Positions 26,688 through 36,856 of a stretch of DNA of 64,000 nucleotides are shown here, piece by piece. Below the pieces are notes generated by a model that searched no databases, had not been told where the DNA came from, and saw nothing but the letters and a program-made list of their open reading frames with translations. How positions within the stretch are numbered: the first letter of the stretch is position 1; each line of letters starts with the position of its first letter. This stretch comes from Bradyrhizobium icense (lineage in GTDB: Bacteria; Pseudomonadota; Alphaproteobacteria; Rhizobiales; Xanthobacteraceae). The stretch spans positions 7,678,001 to 7,742,000 of the forward strand of contig NZ_CP016428.1 in NCBI RefSeq assembly GCF_001693385.1, read 5' to 3'. Made by a program: the position numbers and the translations under genes.

Positions 26688-27790
26688 TAAGCGATCCCGT
26701 ACAGCTTCTTCGCGTTGCCGAGATAGAACGCTTCGCGGTTGGCATCACTGACGCCGGCCGGCAACACGCGCGACGGCTCGTCGAAATCCCAATGCGGGTA
26801 ATCGGTAGCGAACAACAGCTTGTCCCAACCGATCCATTCGATCGTCTGGAACAGGTGATCGCGGCGCTCCGGATCTTCCATCGGCTGCGTAGTCCACCAG
26901 ATGTGGTCGCGGATATATTCCGACGGTTTTCGCTTGAGATGCGGCACCTCGCTGTGCAGCTTCTCAAAGGTCTTGTCGAGCCGCCACGCCAGCGACGGTG
27001 CCCAGCCGAAGCCGGCCTCGATCATGACCATCTTCAGTTTCGGATAACGTTCGAACACGCCTTCGAGCACGAGGCTCGCCAGCGCGGTCTGCTGACACTG
27101 CGCGTGGCCGACCATCTCCTCGATGTAGAAGCTGGGCCAGCCGGACGGGGTGAGCGGATTGCCGCCGAAGCCGAAGGCATGGACGCCGACCGGCAGTCCG
27201 ATCTCCTGCGCCGCCTCGTAGATCGGCCAGTAGCGGCGCTGGCCGAGCGGTTCGACATTGCGGCTGAGCAGCAGCACCTGAACGAAATTTGGATCGCCCG
27301 CGCGCTTGCGGATTTCGGCGGCGCCAGCAATGCCGTCTTCATTCGCGACGACGATCGACGCCTTCAGGCGCTTGTCCTTGCTGGTCCATTTCTCGATCTG
27401 CCAATCGTTGATCGCGGCGCAGAGCGCGCCGGCAAAATCCTGGTTGCGCAGGCCCTGCCCGGTGGCGAGCGGATTGAGCACCCCGAGCGCGACGTTGTAG
27501 GGATCGAGAAGCTGCTTCTGCATGAAGGACAGCGAGGAGCCCTGTGGCCCACCTTCCGGCGGCCAGGCATCGCGGCGCGAGGCGTTCGGCTGCGCCTTCG
27601 GATAGGGCGGGCCCTCCATCATGCCGTGATAGGCCTGGATGCCGTAGGTCTCGAGATGCGAGTGCCAGCGCTTTGCCAAGAACGGATACAGTTCATCCTT
27701 CGTGGCGCGCGCCGGGTGAATGTCGCAATCGGCGATCGCCGTCTTGAGGCTGACGGATGCAGACGGCTCAGCCCGGAACTGCACGTTCAT
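26687..27790 (-). CDS. amidohydrolase family protein, copy 1
   Basis: A 367-residue metal-dependent hydrolase of the amidohydrolase-2 (ACMSD-related) superfamily. The metal-binding DxH motif lies near the N terminus in IADCDIHPA. A conserved His is in GVHAFGFG, another in EMVGHAQCQQ, and the C-terminal Asp in FATDYPHWDFDEP. Relatives are decarboxylases, lactonases or hydrolases acting on aromatic ring-cleavage products. It is paired with a paralogue immediately upstream and a Rieske gene downstream, which suggests an aromatic pathway, but no substrate can be named. Confidence 0.88.
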   Translation of the reverse strand: MNVQFRAEPSASVSLKTAIADCDIHPARATKDELYPFLAKRWHSHLETYGIQAYHGMMEGPPYPKAQPNASRRDAWPPEGGPQGSSLSFMQKQLLDPYNVALGVLNPLATGQGLRNQDFAGALCAAINDWQIEKWTSKDKRLKASIVVANEDGIAGAAEIRKRAGDPNFVQVLLLSRNVEPLGQRRYWPIYEAAQEIGLPVGVHAFGFGGNPLTPSGWPSFYIEEMVGHAQCQQTALASLVLEGVFERYPKLKMVMIEAGFGWAPSLAWRLDKTFEKLHSEVPHLKRKPSEYIRDHIWWTTQPMEDPERRDHLFQTIEWIGWDKLLFATDYPHWDFDEPSRVLPAGVSDANREAFYLGNAKKLYGIA

Positions 27791-27811
27791 GGCGTCGTCT
27801 CCTTATTCCTT

Positions 27812-27858
27812 GGCATGATCTTTTCCGAAAACCGGCCTCCACTTTTCGGAATCATGCC
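27812..27858. repeat. GGCATGATC...GATTCATGCC-type palindrome (47 bases)
   Basis: A nearly perfect inverted repeat begins with GGCATGATCTTTTCCGAAAA and ends with CACTTTTCGGAATCATGCC around GCCTC. It is a repeat type widespread in Bradyrhizobium intergenic DNA. It fills the gap between the two amidohydrolase genes. Confidence 0.75.
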
Positions 27859-28922
27859 AGTACGACCTCCAACCGGCCGTAGGTCGCGAGCGGGTTATCG
27901 ATCATGATCTTGCGGACCAGATCGCCCGACAAACCCGGCGGCAGCACCTGGTCGCCGTCGAACTGCCAGTGCGGATAGTCGGTCGAAAATAGAAGCAATT
28001 CGTCCGACTGCATATGGTCAAACAGGCGGTTCAGGGTTGCGGGATCGGGCGGCGCATCGACCGGCTGCAACGAGAAGCGGATGTTGCTGCGCACAATCTC
28101 CAGCGGCGCGCGGTCGACCCACGGCGTTTCCATGCGGATGCCGCGCCAGAACTTGTGCAGCCGCCACAGATAGGCCGGCAGCCAGGTGAAGCCCGATTCC
28201 AGCATCACCATTTTCAAATTCGGATGGCGGGCGAACACGCCTTCGACGATTAGGCTGGTGAGCTGGGTCTGGAACGCGGTGGCCTGCGCGACATAATCCT
28301 CGATGTGATAGGAACCCCAGCCGATCGAGGTGGGCGGGTTGTGATAGGCGCTGCCGGCATGGATGCCAACGGCCAAGCCCAGCCGCTCGGCGGCGGCGTA
28401 GATCGGCCAGTAGACGCGCTTGCCCAAGGGCATATCGCCCATCACCAGCATCAGCACCTGGACGAAGCGGTTGTCCTTGGCGCAACGCTCGATCTCGGCG
28501 ACCGATTTTTCGACGCTTTGGGTCGGGATCACGATCGAGCCGCGCAGCCGATCGTCTTTGTCGAGCCATTCCTTGGCCAGCCAGTCGTTCAGCGCGCGGC
28601 AGAACGCGTCCTGCATGTCTTCGGAGAACACCATCTGCACGCCGTAGAGCGGATTGCAGATGCCGTAGGCGACACCGAACCGGTCGAGCGCCTGTTTCTG
28701 CATGTCGGTGAGGTCTGAACCCGGTTTACCCTGCGCCGGCCGCCAGTCCGACCGCGAGGAGATCGGCGAATTGGTCGGATAGGACTGCGAGACCAGATCC
28801 GTCATGCCGCGCGTCGTCACCTGGTCGCGCCAATAGTCGTTCATGTAGGGCAACAGGCTGGTCAAATGCGGAACGGCGGGATGCAGATCGCAATCCACGC
28901 CGCCGGGAAGCGGCGACGTCAT
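27852..28922 (-). CDS. amidohydrolase family protein, copy 2
   Basis: A 356-residue paralogue of the adjacent amidohydrolase. It has DCDLHPA near the N terminus, GIHAGSAYHN and EDYVAQATAFQ in the middle, and FSTDYPHWQFDGD near the C terminus. The two copies align along their length but are far from identical, so the duplication is old. The stop codon lies within the palindromic repeat that separates it from copy 1. It is the first gene of the run leading to copy 1 and the Rieske gene. The reaction is unknown. Confidence 0.88.
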   Translation of the reverse strand: MTSPLPGGVDCDLHPAVPHLTSLLPYMNDYWRDQVTTRGMTDLVSQSYPTNSPISSRSDWRPAQGKPGSDLTDMQKQALDRFGVAYGICNPLYGVQMVFSEDMQDAFCRALNDWLAKEWLDKDDRLRGSIVIPTQSVEKSVAEIERCAKDNRFVQVLMLVMGDMPLGKRVYWPIYAAAERLGLAVGIHAGSAYHNPPTSIGWGSYHIEDYVAQATAFQTQLTSLIVEGVFARHPNLKMVMLESGFTWLPAYLWRLHKFWRGIRMETPWVDRAPLEIVRSNIRFSLQPVDAPPDPATLNRLFDHMQSDELLLFSTDYPHWQFDGDQVLPPGLSGDLVRKIMIDNPLATYGRLEVVLA

Positions 28923-29063
28923 GGTGTTTCCTCGTATGCCCGCATGGGCCGCGGTTGCTTGAGGTATTCAATCAGGGCGGCCTCCGCGCCGCAACTCGGC
29001 AAGCGTAACCCTCCTGTGCTAGGAGAACATGACTGAACAGATGACGCACGCGCAGGAGTTGAA

Positions 29064-29546
29064 ATGAAAGAACTTGTTACGATCGCCGAAAAGATCGCGA
29101 CCCAACTGATCGCGCGGAAGCAGACGATTGCGGTTGCGGAATCCTCCACCGGCGGGCTGATCTCGGCAGCGCTGTTATCGGTGCCGGGCGCATCGGCCTA
29201 TTTCCTCGGTGGCGCCGTGGTCTATACCCGCGACGCGCGACGGCTGCTGATGGATATCCCGGACGAGTCGATGACGGGTCTCCGCTCGGCGTCCGAGCCA
29301 TACGCGGGACTGCTCGCCAGCCAGGTCCGCCAGCGCTTTGCAACCGACTGGGGATTGTCGGAAACCGGCGCGACGGGGCCGACTGGCAACCGCTATGGCG
29401 ATGCGGCCGGCCATTGCTGCATGGCGGTGGCGGGGCCGCAAAACGAAGTATTCACGCTGGAAACGGGCAGCGCCGACCGGCAAGCGAACATGCAGGCGTT
29501 TGCGAAGACGGCACTGAATTTGCTGCTGGAGAATTTGTCGAAGTAA
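29064..29546 (+). CDS. CinA-family nicotinamide-nucleotide amidohydrolase (PncC type)
   Basis: A 160-residue stand-alone CinA C-terminal domain, expected to deamidate NMN to nicotinate mononucleotide. The catalytic Ser motif is VAESSTGGLISAALLSVPGA, and GLSETGATGPTGNRYG is the second conserved loop. The ATG follows AGGAGTTGAA, a good ribosome-binding site. The N-terminal COG1058 domain found in full CinA is absent. It diverges from the amidohydrolases and is followed by a REP-like repeat. Confidence 0.9.
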   Translation: MKELVTIAEKIATQLIARKQTIAVAESSTGGLISAALLSVPGASAYFLGGAVVYTRDARRLLMDIPDESMTGLRSASEPYAGLLASQVRQRFATDWGLSETGATGPTGNRYGDAAGHCCMAVAGPQNEVFTLETGSADRQANMQAFAKTALNLLLENLSK

Positions 29547-29548
29547 GA

Positions 29549-29670
29549 CGTCGTCCCTGCGAACCGCAGGGAGCCATACGCCGTGCCGTGTGTTTTGAGA
29601 GACGCTGTTCGACAGTTTCGGCTCAACAATCAAGATCGGTGGTTATGGGTCCTGCGTTCGCAGGGGCGAC
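29549..29670. repeat. REP-like paired hairpin, family A copy 5
   Basis: The left arm CGTCGTCCCTGCGAACCGCA and right arm GGTTATGGGTCCTGCGTTCG bracket about 70 bases. It lies between the convergent CinA and prtE-like genes and may serve both as a terminator. Confidence 0.72.
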
Positions 29671-29684
29671 AGCGGAGAGCGCCC

Positions 29685-30988
29685 TCACCGCTCCCTGAAC
29701 GAGCGCATCAACTGGTCGCTGAACGGCTTCATCAGATAGGAGAGCATGGTGCGGTCGCCGGTTTGCACGAAGGCTTCGACCGGCATGCCCGGAATGATCT
29801 TGACCTCGCCGAGGCGCTTGACCTCGTCGGGCGGCATCGAGACGCGGATGGTATAGTAGCTCTGACCGGTGCGCTGATCGGCGGTGACGTCGGCAGAGAC
29901 GCGTGTCACCACGCCATTCAGCTCCGGCGTGGTGCTCTGGTTGAAAGCGGATAGCCGCAGCAGCGTCTTCTGGCCAATCTGCAGCTTGTCGATGTCCTGC
30001 GGATTGACCTTGGCTTCGACCGAGAGATCGTCGGCCTTCGGCACGATCATCATGATGGCGTCGCCCGCGGTGATGACGCCACCGACAGTGTGGACCGTCG
30101 ACTGCAGCACGACGCCGTCCTGCGGCGCGCGGATGTCGATGCGACGCAGTTGATCCTCCGCGGTGACCTTGCGCTCGACAAACTCGCCGATCTTGTCGTT
30201 GGTCTCGCGCAGATCCTTGGAAACCTCGCTGACCACGTCCTTGTCGATCTGGATGATCTGGAGCTCGGTTTCGGTGATCTTGCCCCTCGCTTGCGCGCGC
30301 GCGGCAATGTATTGCGCACGCTCGCCCGACAGGCGAGCGAGATCGCGCTCCAAAATCGTCAGGCGCGAGATCTGGATCAGGCGCTGCTCATAGAGATGGC
30401 GGACGCCGACCAGCTCTTTCTCGACCAGCGCGACTTCCTTTTCCTTGGCCTGCTCCTGCGCGGTGAGGCCGGCGATCTCCTCGTTGAGCTGCGCCACCCG
30501 CTCGCGCAATTGCGATTTCTGCCCCGCGCGTCCGAACACGCGAACCTCGAACAGCTTGGTTTCGCTCGCGATGACGTCGCGGACATCGGGATCGTCGGCG
30601 CGGTCAGTGAGCTGCGGCGGAAACTTGATTTTGTCGAGGCCGCGCTGCTCGGCCTCCAGCCGCGCCGCCCTAGCCCACAAACCGTTCAGCGTCTTGACCA
30701 CGATCGCCAGGCTCGCCTTCACCACGGTCTCGTCGAGCCGGACCACGACGTCGCCCGCCTTGACGACATCGCCATCGCGCACCCGGACCTCGCCGACCAC
30801 GCCGCCGGTCGGGTGCTGCACCTTCTTGACGTTGGAATCGACCACCACCGAGCCCGGCGCGATCAGCGCGCCCGAAATCTGCACCGTCGAAGCCCAGCCG
30901 CCGAACCCGCCGGCCAGCACCAGCATCAGCGCAAGGCCGACGATGAGATGCGAGCGTATCGAGCGGCGCGCGCCTTTCAGCTCCGCGG

Positions 30989-30992
<4 letters not shown>
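29685..30992 (-). CDS. type I secretion membrane-fusion protein (HlyD/PrtE)
   Basis: A 435-residue periplasmic adaptor of the HlyD family. One N-terminal transmembrane helix (LIVGLALMLVLAGGFGGW) is followed by a lipoyl-like half (VVVDSNVKKVQHPTGGVVGE), a long coiled-coil hairpin (about residues 90-260, rich in Glu and Gln), and the second lipoyl half and C-terminal beta domain ending in IIPGMPVEAFVQTGDRTML. It links the inner-membrane ABC exporter to an outer-membrane TolC-type channel. It overlaps the upstream ABC gene by four bases (ATGA), so the two are translationally coupled. No tolC homologue is present in the window. Confidence 0.93.
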
Positions 30993-32737
<1,745 letters not shown>

Positions 32738-32849
32738 AAATGCGTGTCTCTTCAAATGGGTCAGGTGACGTGCCGGTTTTACCGATGTTTTCGGACACCG
32801 TCTATTTAAGTCACGTTAACCCCAATCCAGTTCAGCCGTATGAAGTGCG

Positions 32850-33466
32850 TGGAGACGACATTCGCATGGTTCGGCGGCAAATTTGATGCCGGCACGCGTC
32901 CTTGGACGGGTTCAGCCTTGGCTGGGCGCGGAAACGGCACCAGAAATCACCGGCGTCGAGACCCGGCCGATCTCGCCATGGACGTCGAGCAAGACGCCGC
33001 TTCCGGCGCCCAGCCCACCCGCCGGCCGCCAGCGGGCCTGGGCGCGAACGCCGACCCCGTCGCCGGCGGGCCGGCGGAACAACTGAACCGTCAGATTGGG
33101 GTTCGGATCCACGACCACATCCTGGAGCGGACGGGCAATGCCATGGGTCCAGTCCGCCGGACCGAGCACCGCAGACTCTCAGGTTCGGCACCGAGGTCCG
33201 TTATACGTTCGCGCCCAACACATGGGTATGGGGCACGGCAACCCGGGCGCATCGCCCCGACACGGCAGAAACCCCGACATTGCGGGCACCATTCTCGGCA
33301 GCATGACCTTCACCGGCAGGCATAAGCTCGGCGAAGGATTTCGCCGAGCTTACCGGCGGCGTGCGCGCACCGGCGTGGAAGAACGGCGCGATCACGGCGT
33401 CGGTGACGACGTCGCTGGGCGCCGAACCAGGCGGCGACCTTTGTCACTCGCGTCGGGGTCAGTTAG
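32850..33466 (+). pseudogene. probable autotransporter/outer-membrane beta-domain remnant
   Basis: No intact gene covers this 617-base stretch, but fragments in different plus frames look like the C-terminal half of an autotransporter-type barrel: VQPWLGAETAPE near 32911, then FGTEVRYTFAPNTWVWGTAT near 33185, GGVRAPAWKNGAITASVTTS near 33357, and, one frame over, AATFVTRVGVS before a stop at 33464. The final segment resembles the closing beta strand of such proteins but lacks the last aromatic residue. Several frameshifts are needed to join them. The assignment rests on my reading of these patterns only. Confidence 0.35.
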
Positions 33467-33493
33467 CCGTTCTGGATCAAATCGGCGGTCGCG

Positions 33494-33763
33494 TTAGAAC
33501 CGCCTGCGCTGCCGGACCAGCCGTACGATCAGCAGCAGCAGGATCGCGCCGATGGTTGAATAGACGATCTCGGACACCAGCCCGGTGCCGATGCGAATGC
33601 CGAGCTTGGGAAACAACAGGCTTGCGAGCAACGCGCCGGCGATACCGACCAGGATATCGCCGATGATGCCAAAGCCGGTGCCGCGCACGATCTTGCCGGC
33701 GAGCCAGCCGGCTACCAGGCCGACAAAGAGAATGACGAGAATGCCTTCGTTGGAAATCTGCAT
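33494..33763 (-). CDS. GlsB/YeaQ/YmgE stress-response membrane protein
   Basis: An 89-residue membrane protein starting at the ATG at 33763 (MQISNEG), preceded by GGGGG. It has three hydrophobic helices with the family's glycine pattern: GLVAGWLAGKIVRGTGFGII, then DILVGIAGALLASLLFP, then IGAILLLLIVRLVRQRRRF. This is the transglycosylase-associated or GlsB/YeaQ family, which is often induced by general stress; its biochemical role is unknown. It is monocistronic and convergent with the autotransporter remnant. Confidence 0.9.
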   Translation of the reverse strand: MQISNEGILVILFVGLVAGWLAGKIVRGTGFGIIGDILVGIAGALLASLLFPKLGIRIGTGLVSEIVYSTIGAILLLLIVRLVRQRRRF

Positions 33764-33899
33764 TTGATGTCCCCCAGATTCGCGGCGCAAGCCCGATGGC
33801 GGCCTATCCGCCCATTGCCCAATGTGACGAGCCGTCATCCGCGCCTGGCGAGTGCGCCCGCAAAATGAAACTTTTTTACGTCACGCGCGTTGTGTGGGC

Positions 33900-34139
33900 A
33901 TGAAACACGGCGACATTTGGTATGTGACTTTTGGTCCGGACAGAACGGACGAGACAGCGGAGAGCATGGCGCGCTCGACCCGCACCTTCAAATCTGAAAT
34001 CGACGCCAAGCTTTTTGCGATGCAAATCCTGGCCAAGGGTTGGTCGGCCAGCGCAGGTACGCTCAATCCGCATCAACCGAAGCAGGTCGTTGGACCGGCG
34101 CAGATCGAGCGTTGGGCCGATCCGGGGCTGGGTGGGTAA
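33900..34139 (+). CDS. small conserved-looking hypothetical protein
   Basis: Not recognised. A 79-residue soluble protein starting at an ATG at 33900 (MKHGDIWYVTFGPDRTDETA). An upstream extension to 33852 is unlikely because the protein-like composition starts at this Met. The sequence is charged and compact (TRTFKSEIDAKLFAMQILAK). Coding potential is supported by composition, but the ribosome-binding site is weak. It is divergent from the GlsB gene and convergent with the Dpp operon. Confidence 0.6.
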   Translation: MKHGDIWYVTFGPDRTDETAESMARSTRTFKSEIDAKLFAMQILAKGWSASAGTLNPHQPKQVVGPAQIERWADPGLGG

Positions 34140-34195
34140 CTTCTTTCGTGTCCCGGACGCGGCGCGGAGCGGTGCGCCGCAACGCGTCACTTCAG

Positions 34196-34233
34196 CTTGC
34201 GGCGGAAATTTCAACTTGCGGCGGAAATTTCAA
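34196..34233. repeat. 19-base tandem duplication at the end of the dppD-like gene
   Basis: CTTGCGGCGGAAATTTCAA is repeated twice head to tail (34196-34214 and 34215-34233). The stop codon of the ATPase gene (34211-34213) falls at the junction. Both the single- and double-copy states would give the same C-terminal residues, so the duplication is probably neutral. Confidence 0.85.
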
Positions 34234-35194
34234 CCGGCCCCGCCAGCACACATCGCGCCGTTCGATCTGCCGAGACCTGCACATTCGGCGGCAATTGTTC
34301 GCTGCAGCGCGGCTGCGCGACCGTGCAACGCGGCGCGAATGAGCAACTGACGGGCGCCTTGTCGAGCGAGGGCGGCGTGCCCGGGATGGTCTCCAGCCGC
34401 TGGCCGCGCTTGGCGCCGTGGACGGTCGAGGCCAATAGCCCCTTGGCATAGGGATGCACGGGGGTGCGGACGATGTCGCGCAAGCGGCCCTGCTCCACGA
34501 TCTGGCCGGCATACATGACCGCGACGCGGTCGCAGATTTCGATCGCGACGCCGATATCGTGGGTCACGAAAATCACGGACATGCCGAACTCGCGCTGCAG
34601 TTCGCGGAGCAGCAGCAGGATCTGGATTTGCACGGTGGCATCCAGCGCCGTGGTCGGCTCGTCCGCCAAAAGGATTTTCGGCTTGCAGGCCAGCGCCAGC
34701 GCGATCATCGCGCGCTGCCGCATGCCGCCGCTCATTTCGTGCGGATAGGCTTCGAGGCGGCGCTTGGCGGAGGGAATTCGCACCACCTCCAGCATGTCGA
34801 GCGCGCGCGCCATCGCCTCCTTCTGGCTCTTGCCTTCGTGGCGCATCACGCTTTCGGCGATCTGATGGCCGATCGTATAGACCGGATCGAGCGCCAGCGC
34901 CGGCTCTTGAAAGATCATGGAGACGGTCTGGCCACGAAACGCCGAAAGCTCCTCGTCGTTCATCGCCAGCACGTCGCGTCCCAACACCTTCACGGTGCCC
35001 GAAATCTGCGTCCGCTTCTTCGGCAACAACCGCATCAGGGCGCGCAGGGTCACGCTTTTTCCCGAACCGGATTCGCCGAGCAGGCCGAGCACCTCGCCCT
35101 CGCCAAGCGAGAGCGAGATGTCGTTGACGGCATGAACCGTGCGCTCGCCGGTGAAGCGGATATTGAGGTCGCGGATTTCGACGAGGTTGCTCAT
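34211..35194 (-). CDS. peptide/nickel-type ABC transporter ATPase (DppD/OppD)
   Basis: A 327-residue ATPase of a Dpp/Opp-type importer. The ATG at 35194 (MSNLVEIRDLNIRFTGERTV) lies 10 bases after the amidase stop. Walker A is GLLGESGSGKSVT, the signature MSGGMRQRAMIALALA, and Walker B PKILLADEPTTALD. The C-terminal extension, with the Cys-containing motif SFAPRCTVAQPRCSEQLPP, is the OligoPeptide/Dipeptide-C domain that carries a Fe-S-like or structural site in these ATPases. It pairs with the DppF-like ATPase upstream, and is last in the operon. Confidence 0.93.
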   Translation of the reverse strand: MSNLVEIRDLNIRFTGERTVHAVNDISLSLGEGEVLGLLGESGSGKSVTLRALMRLLPKKRTQISGTVKVLGRDVLAMNDEELSAFRGQTVSMIFQEPALALDPVYTIGHQIAESVMRHEGKSQKEAMARALDMLEVVRIPSAKRRLEAYPHEMSGGMRQRAMIALALACKPKILLADEPTTALDATVQIQILLLLRELQREFGMSVIFVTHDIGVAIEICDRVAVMYAGQIVEQGRLRDIVRTPVHPYAKGLLASTVHGAKRGQRLETIPGTPPSLDKAPVSCSFAPRCTVAQPRCSEQLPPNVQVSADRTARCVLAGPVEISAAS

Positions 35195-35204
35195 GCCGCC
35201 ATAC

Positions 35205-36662
35205 TCATGCCAACTTGGGTATCTGTTGGTGATAGTCCGTAGAACGCTGGAACGCTGCGCCGATCCGCACCAGCCCGGCCTCATCGAAGGGGCGGCCGAT
35301 CAACTGCATGCCGACCGGCAGGCCCTTTTTGGTGAAGCCTGCGGGCATCGAGAGCGACGGCAAGCCGAGATAGTTGATCGGGCGGGTGAAGCGCGTGATG
35401 CGCTGGATCACAGCCTCCGCCTCCAGGCTGTTGCCGACATCGCTCTCGGTAATCGTCGCCGCCGGCATCGGCGCGACCGGCGCGATCACGGCATCTGTGC
35501 CTTCCACCGCCGCGAGGTAGGCGGCAAGCGCCGGACCGCGCCAGCGCATCGCTTCGAGATAGGTCACGGCCGGAATCGCGAGCCCGTTCTGCAGCCGCAT
35601 CAACACCTGGCCGCCGTAATCCTGCGGGCGCTCGATCATCCAGCGCTTGTGGAACGCAGCCGCTTCGGTGGCTAGCACGATCTGGCAGGCAGCGGTGAGC
35701 TGGCGCTGGTCCGGCAATTCGACCTTGACGATCTCGGCGCCTTCTTTCTTGAGGGTGGCAATGGTCTCGTCGAGCACCCGCGCCACCTCGGGATCGAGGT
35801 CGTCGACATAGAAGGCGGTCGGCACGCCGATCTTCAGCCCCTTGAGCGAGGCTTTGGTGGCCGCCATGTAGTCCGGCACCGGTCGCGTCGACGCGGTCGG
35901 GTCCTCGGGATCGGCGCCCGCCATCAGTCCCACCAGCAGCGCGCAGTCTTCGACCGTTTGCGCGAGCGGCCCCACCGTATCGAGCGATTGCGACAGCGGC
36001 ATTGCTCCGGCGCGGCTGATCAGGCCGACCGTGGTCTTGAAACCGGTGACGCCGCAGAAATGCGCGGGCATCCGGATCGAGCCGCCGGTATCCGATCCCA
36101 GCGCCGCAAAGGTCAGCCGCGCCGCGACGGCCGAGCCAGAGCCGGACGACGAGCCGCCGGTAATGTGATCGACGTTCCAGGGATTACGCACCGCGCCGTA
36201 ATGCACGTTATGGCCGGTCGGACCATAGGCGAACTCGACCATCTGCAGCGAGCCGAGCCTGACGGAGCCGGCGTCCTTCAGGCGCTGCAGCGCGGTCGAG
36301 GTTGTCGTCGCGACGAAATCGCGCCGGATTTTAGAGCCGCAGGTGACGACCTTGCCGGCCTCGTAATACATGTCCTTGTGCGCCATCGGGACGCCGTGCA
36401 GCGGGCCCAAATTCTTGCCCTTGGCGAGCGCCGCGTCGGCGGCGTCAGCGGCAGCGAGTGCCTCCTCCGTCTCGATCGCCATAAACGCGTTGACGCGCGG
36501 CTGCCAGTGCGCGATCCGGTCGAGACAGGATTGCGTCACCTCGCGCGAGGAAAATTTCCTCTCCGCAATCGCCTTGGCGACCGACACCAGCGACATCAAC
36601 GCCGGCTCGCTGCTCACTTGTGCGGCGCTCCCTGTTCGGGGGCTCGCTTGCGTGGTGCTCAT
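35205..36662 (-). CDS. amidase (AtzE/GatA-like) inside the ABC operon
   Basis: A 485-residue amidase-signature hydrolase. The ATG at 36662 (MSTTQASPRTG) overlaps the stop of the preceding small gene as ATGA, and a longer frame upstream is not used. The triad lies in VPMAHKDMYYEAG (Lys), the loop TGGSSSGSGSAVAARL, and GSDTGGSIRMPA (nucleophile Ser). It resembles GatA/AtzE more than the amidase at 12372-13844. Position between two ATPase genes of one importer suggests it hydrolyses the imported substrate, which is then probably an amide. Confidence 0.92.
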   Translation of the reverse strand: MSTTQASPRTGSAAQVSSEPALMSLVSVAKAIAERKFSSREVTQSCLDRIAHWQPRVNAFMAIETEEALAAADAADAALAKGKNLGPLHGVPMAHKDMYYEAGKVVTCGSKIRRDFVATTTSTALQRLKDAGSVRLGSLQMVEFAYGPTGHNVHYGAVRNPWNVDHITGGSSSGSGSAVAARLTFAALGSDTGGSIRMPAHFCGVTGFKTTVGLISRAGAMPLSQSLDTVGPLAQTVEDCALLVGLMAGADPEDPTASTRPVPDYMAATKASLKGLKIGVPTAFYVDDLDPEVARVLDETIATLKKEGAEIVKVELPDQRQLTAACQIVLATEAAAFHKRWMIERPQDYGGQVLMRLQNGLAIPAVTYLEAMRWRGPALAAYLAAVEGTDAVIAPVAPMPAATITESDVGNSLEAEAVIQRITRFTRPINYLGLPSLSMPAGFTKKGLPVGMQLIGRPFDEAGLVRIGAAFQRSTDYHQQIPKLA

Positions 36663-36856
36663 TTCGACACCTTCGCATTCTGAACCAGAAGGAAAGACGC
36701 GGGCTCCAAATCGAACGGCAGCGTGCCGGCGACCGCCGCAAAGCCGTCGAAAGCCGGGCCGATGGAATTGGCGATACGCGCGGAAACTTCCGAATCCTGC
36801 GGTACGCCCGCGATTTCGGTGAGGACCTTGACCTCTTTGGGACCGGGTTTTGTCAT
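36659..36856 (-). CDS. AtzG-like (DUF4089) small partner of the amidase
   Basis: A 65-residue protein whose start and stop each overlap neighbours by four bases (ATGA at 36853-36856 with the ABC ATPase, ATGA at 36659-36662 with the amidase). The helical sequence RIANSIGPAFDGFAAVAGTL followed by PFDLEPASF fits the AtzG-like/DUF4089 pattern, a GatC-like small subunit that stabilises the amidase AtzE. Tight coupling to the amidase supports a two-subunit enzyme. The family call is by pattern only. Confidence 0.65.
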   Translation of the reverse strand: MTKPGPKEVKVLTEIAGVPQDSEVSARIANSIGPAFDGFAAVAGTLPFDLEPASFLLVQNAKVSK

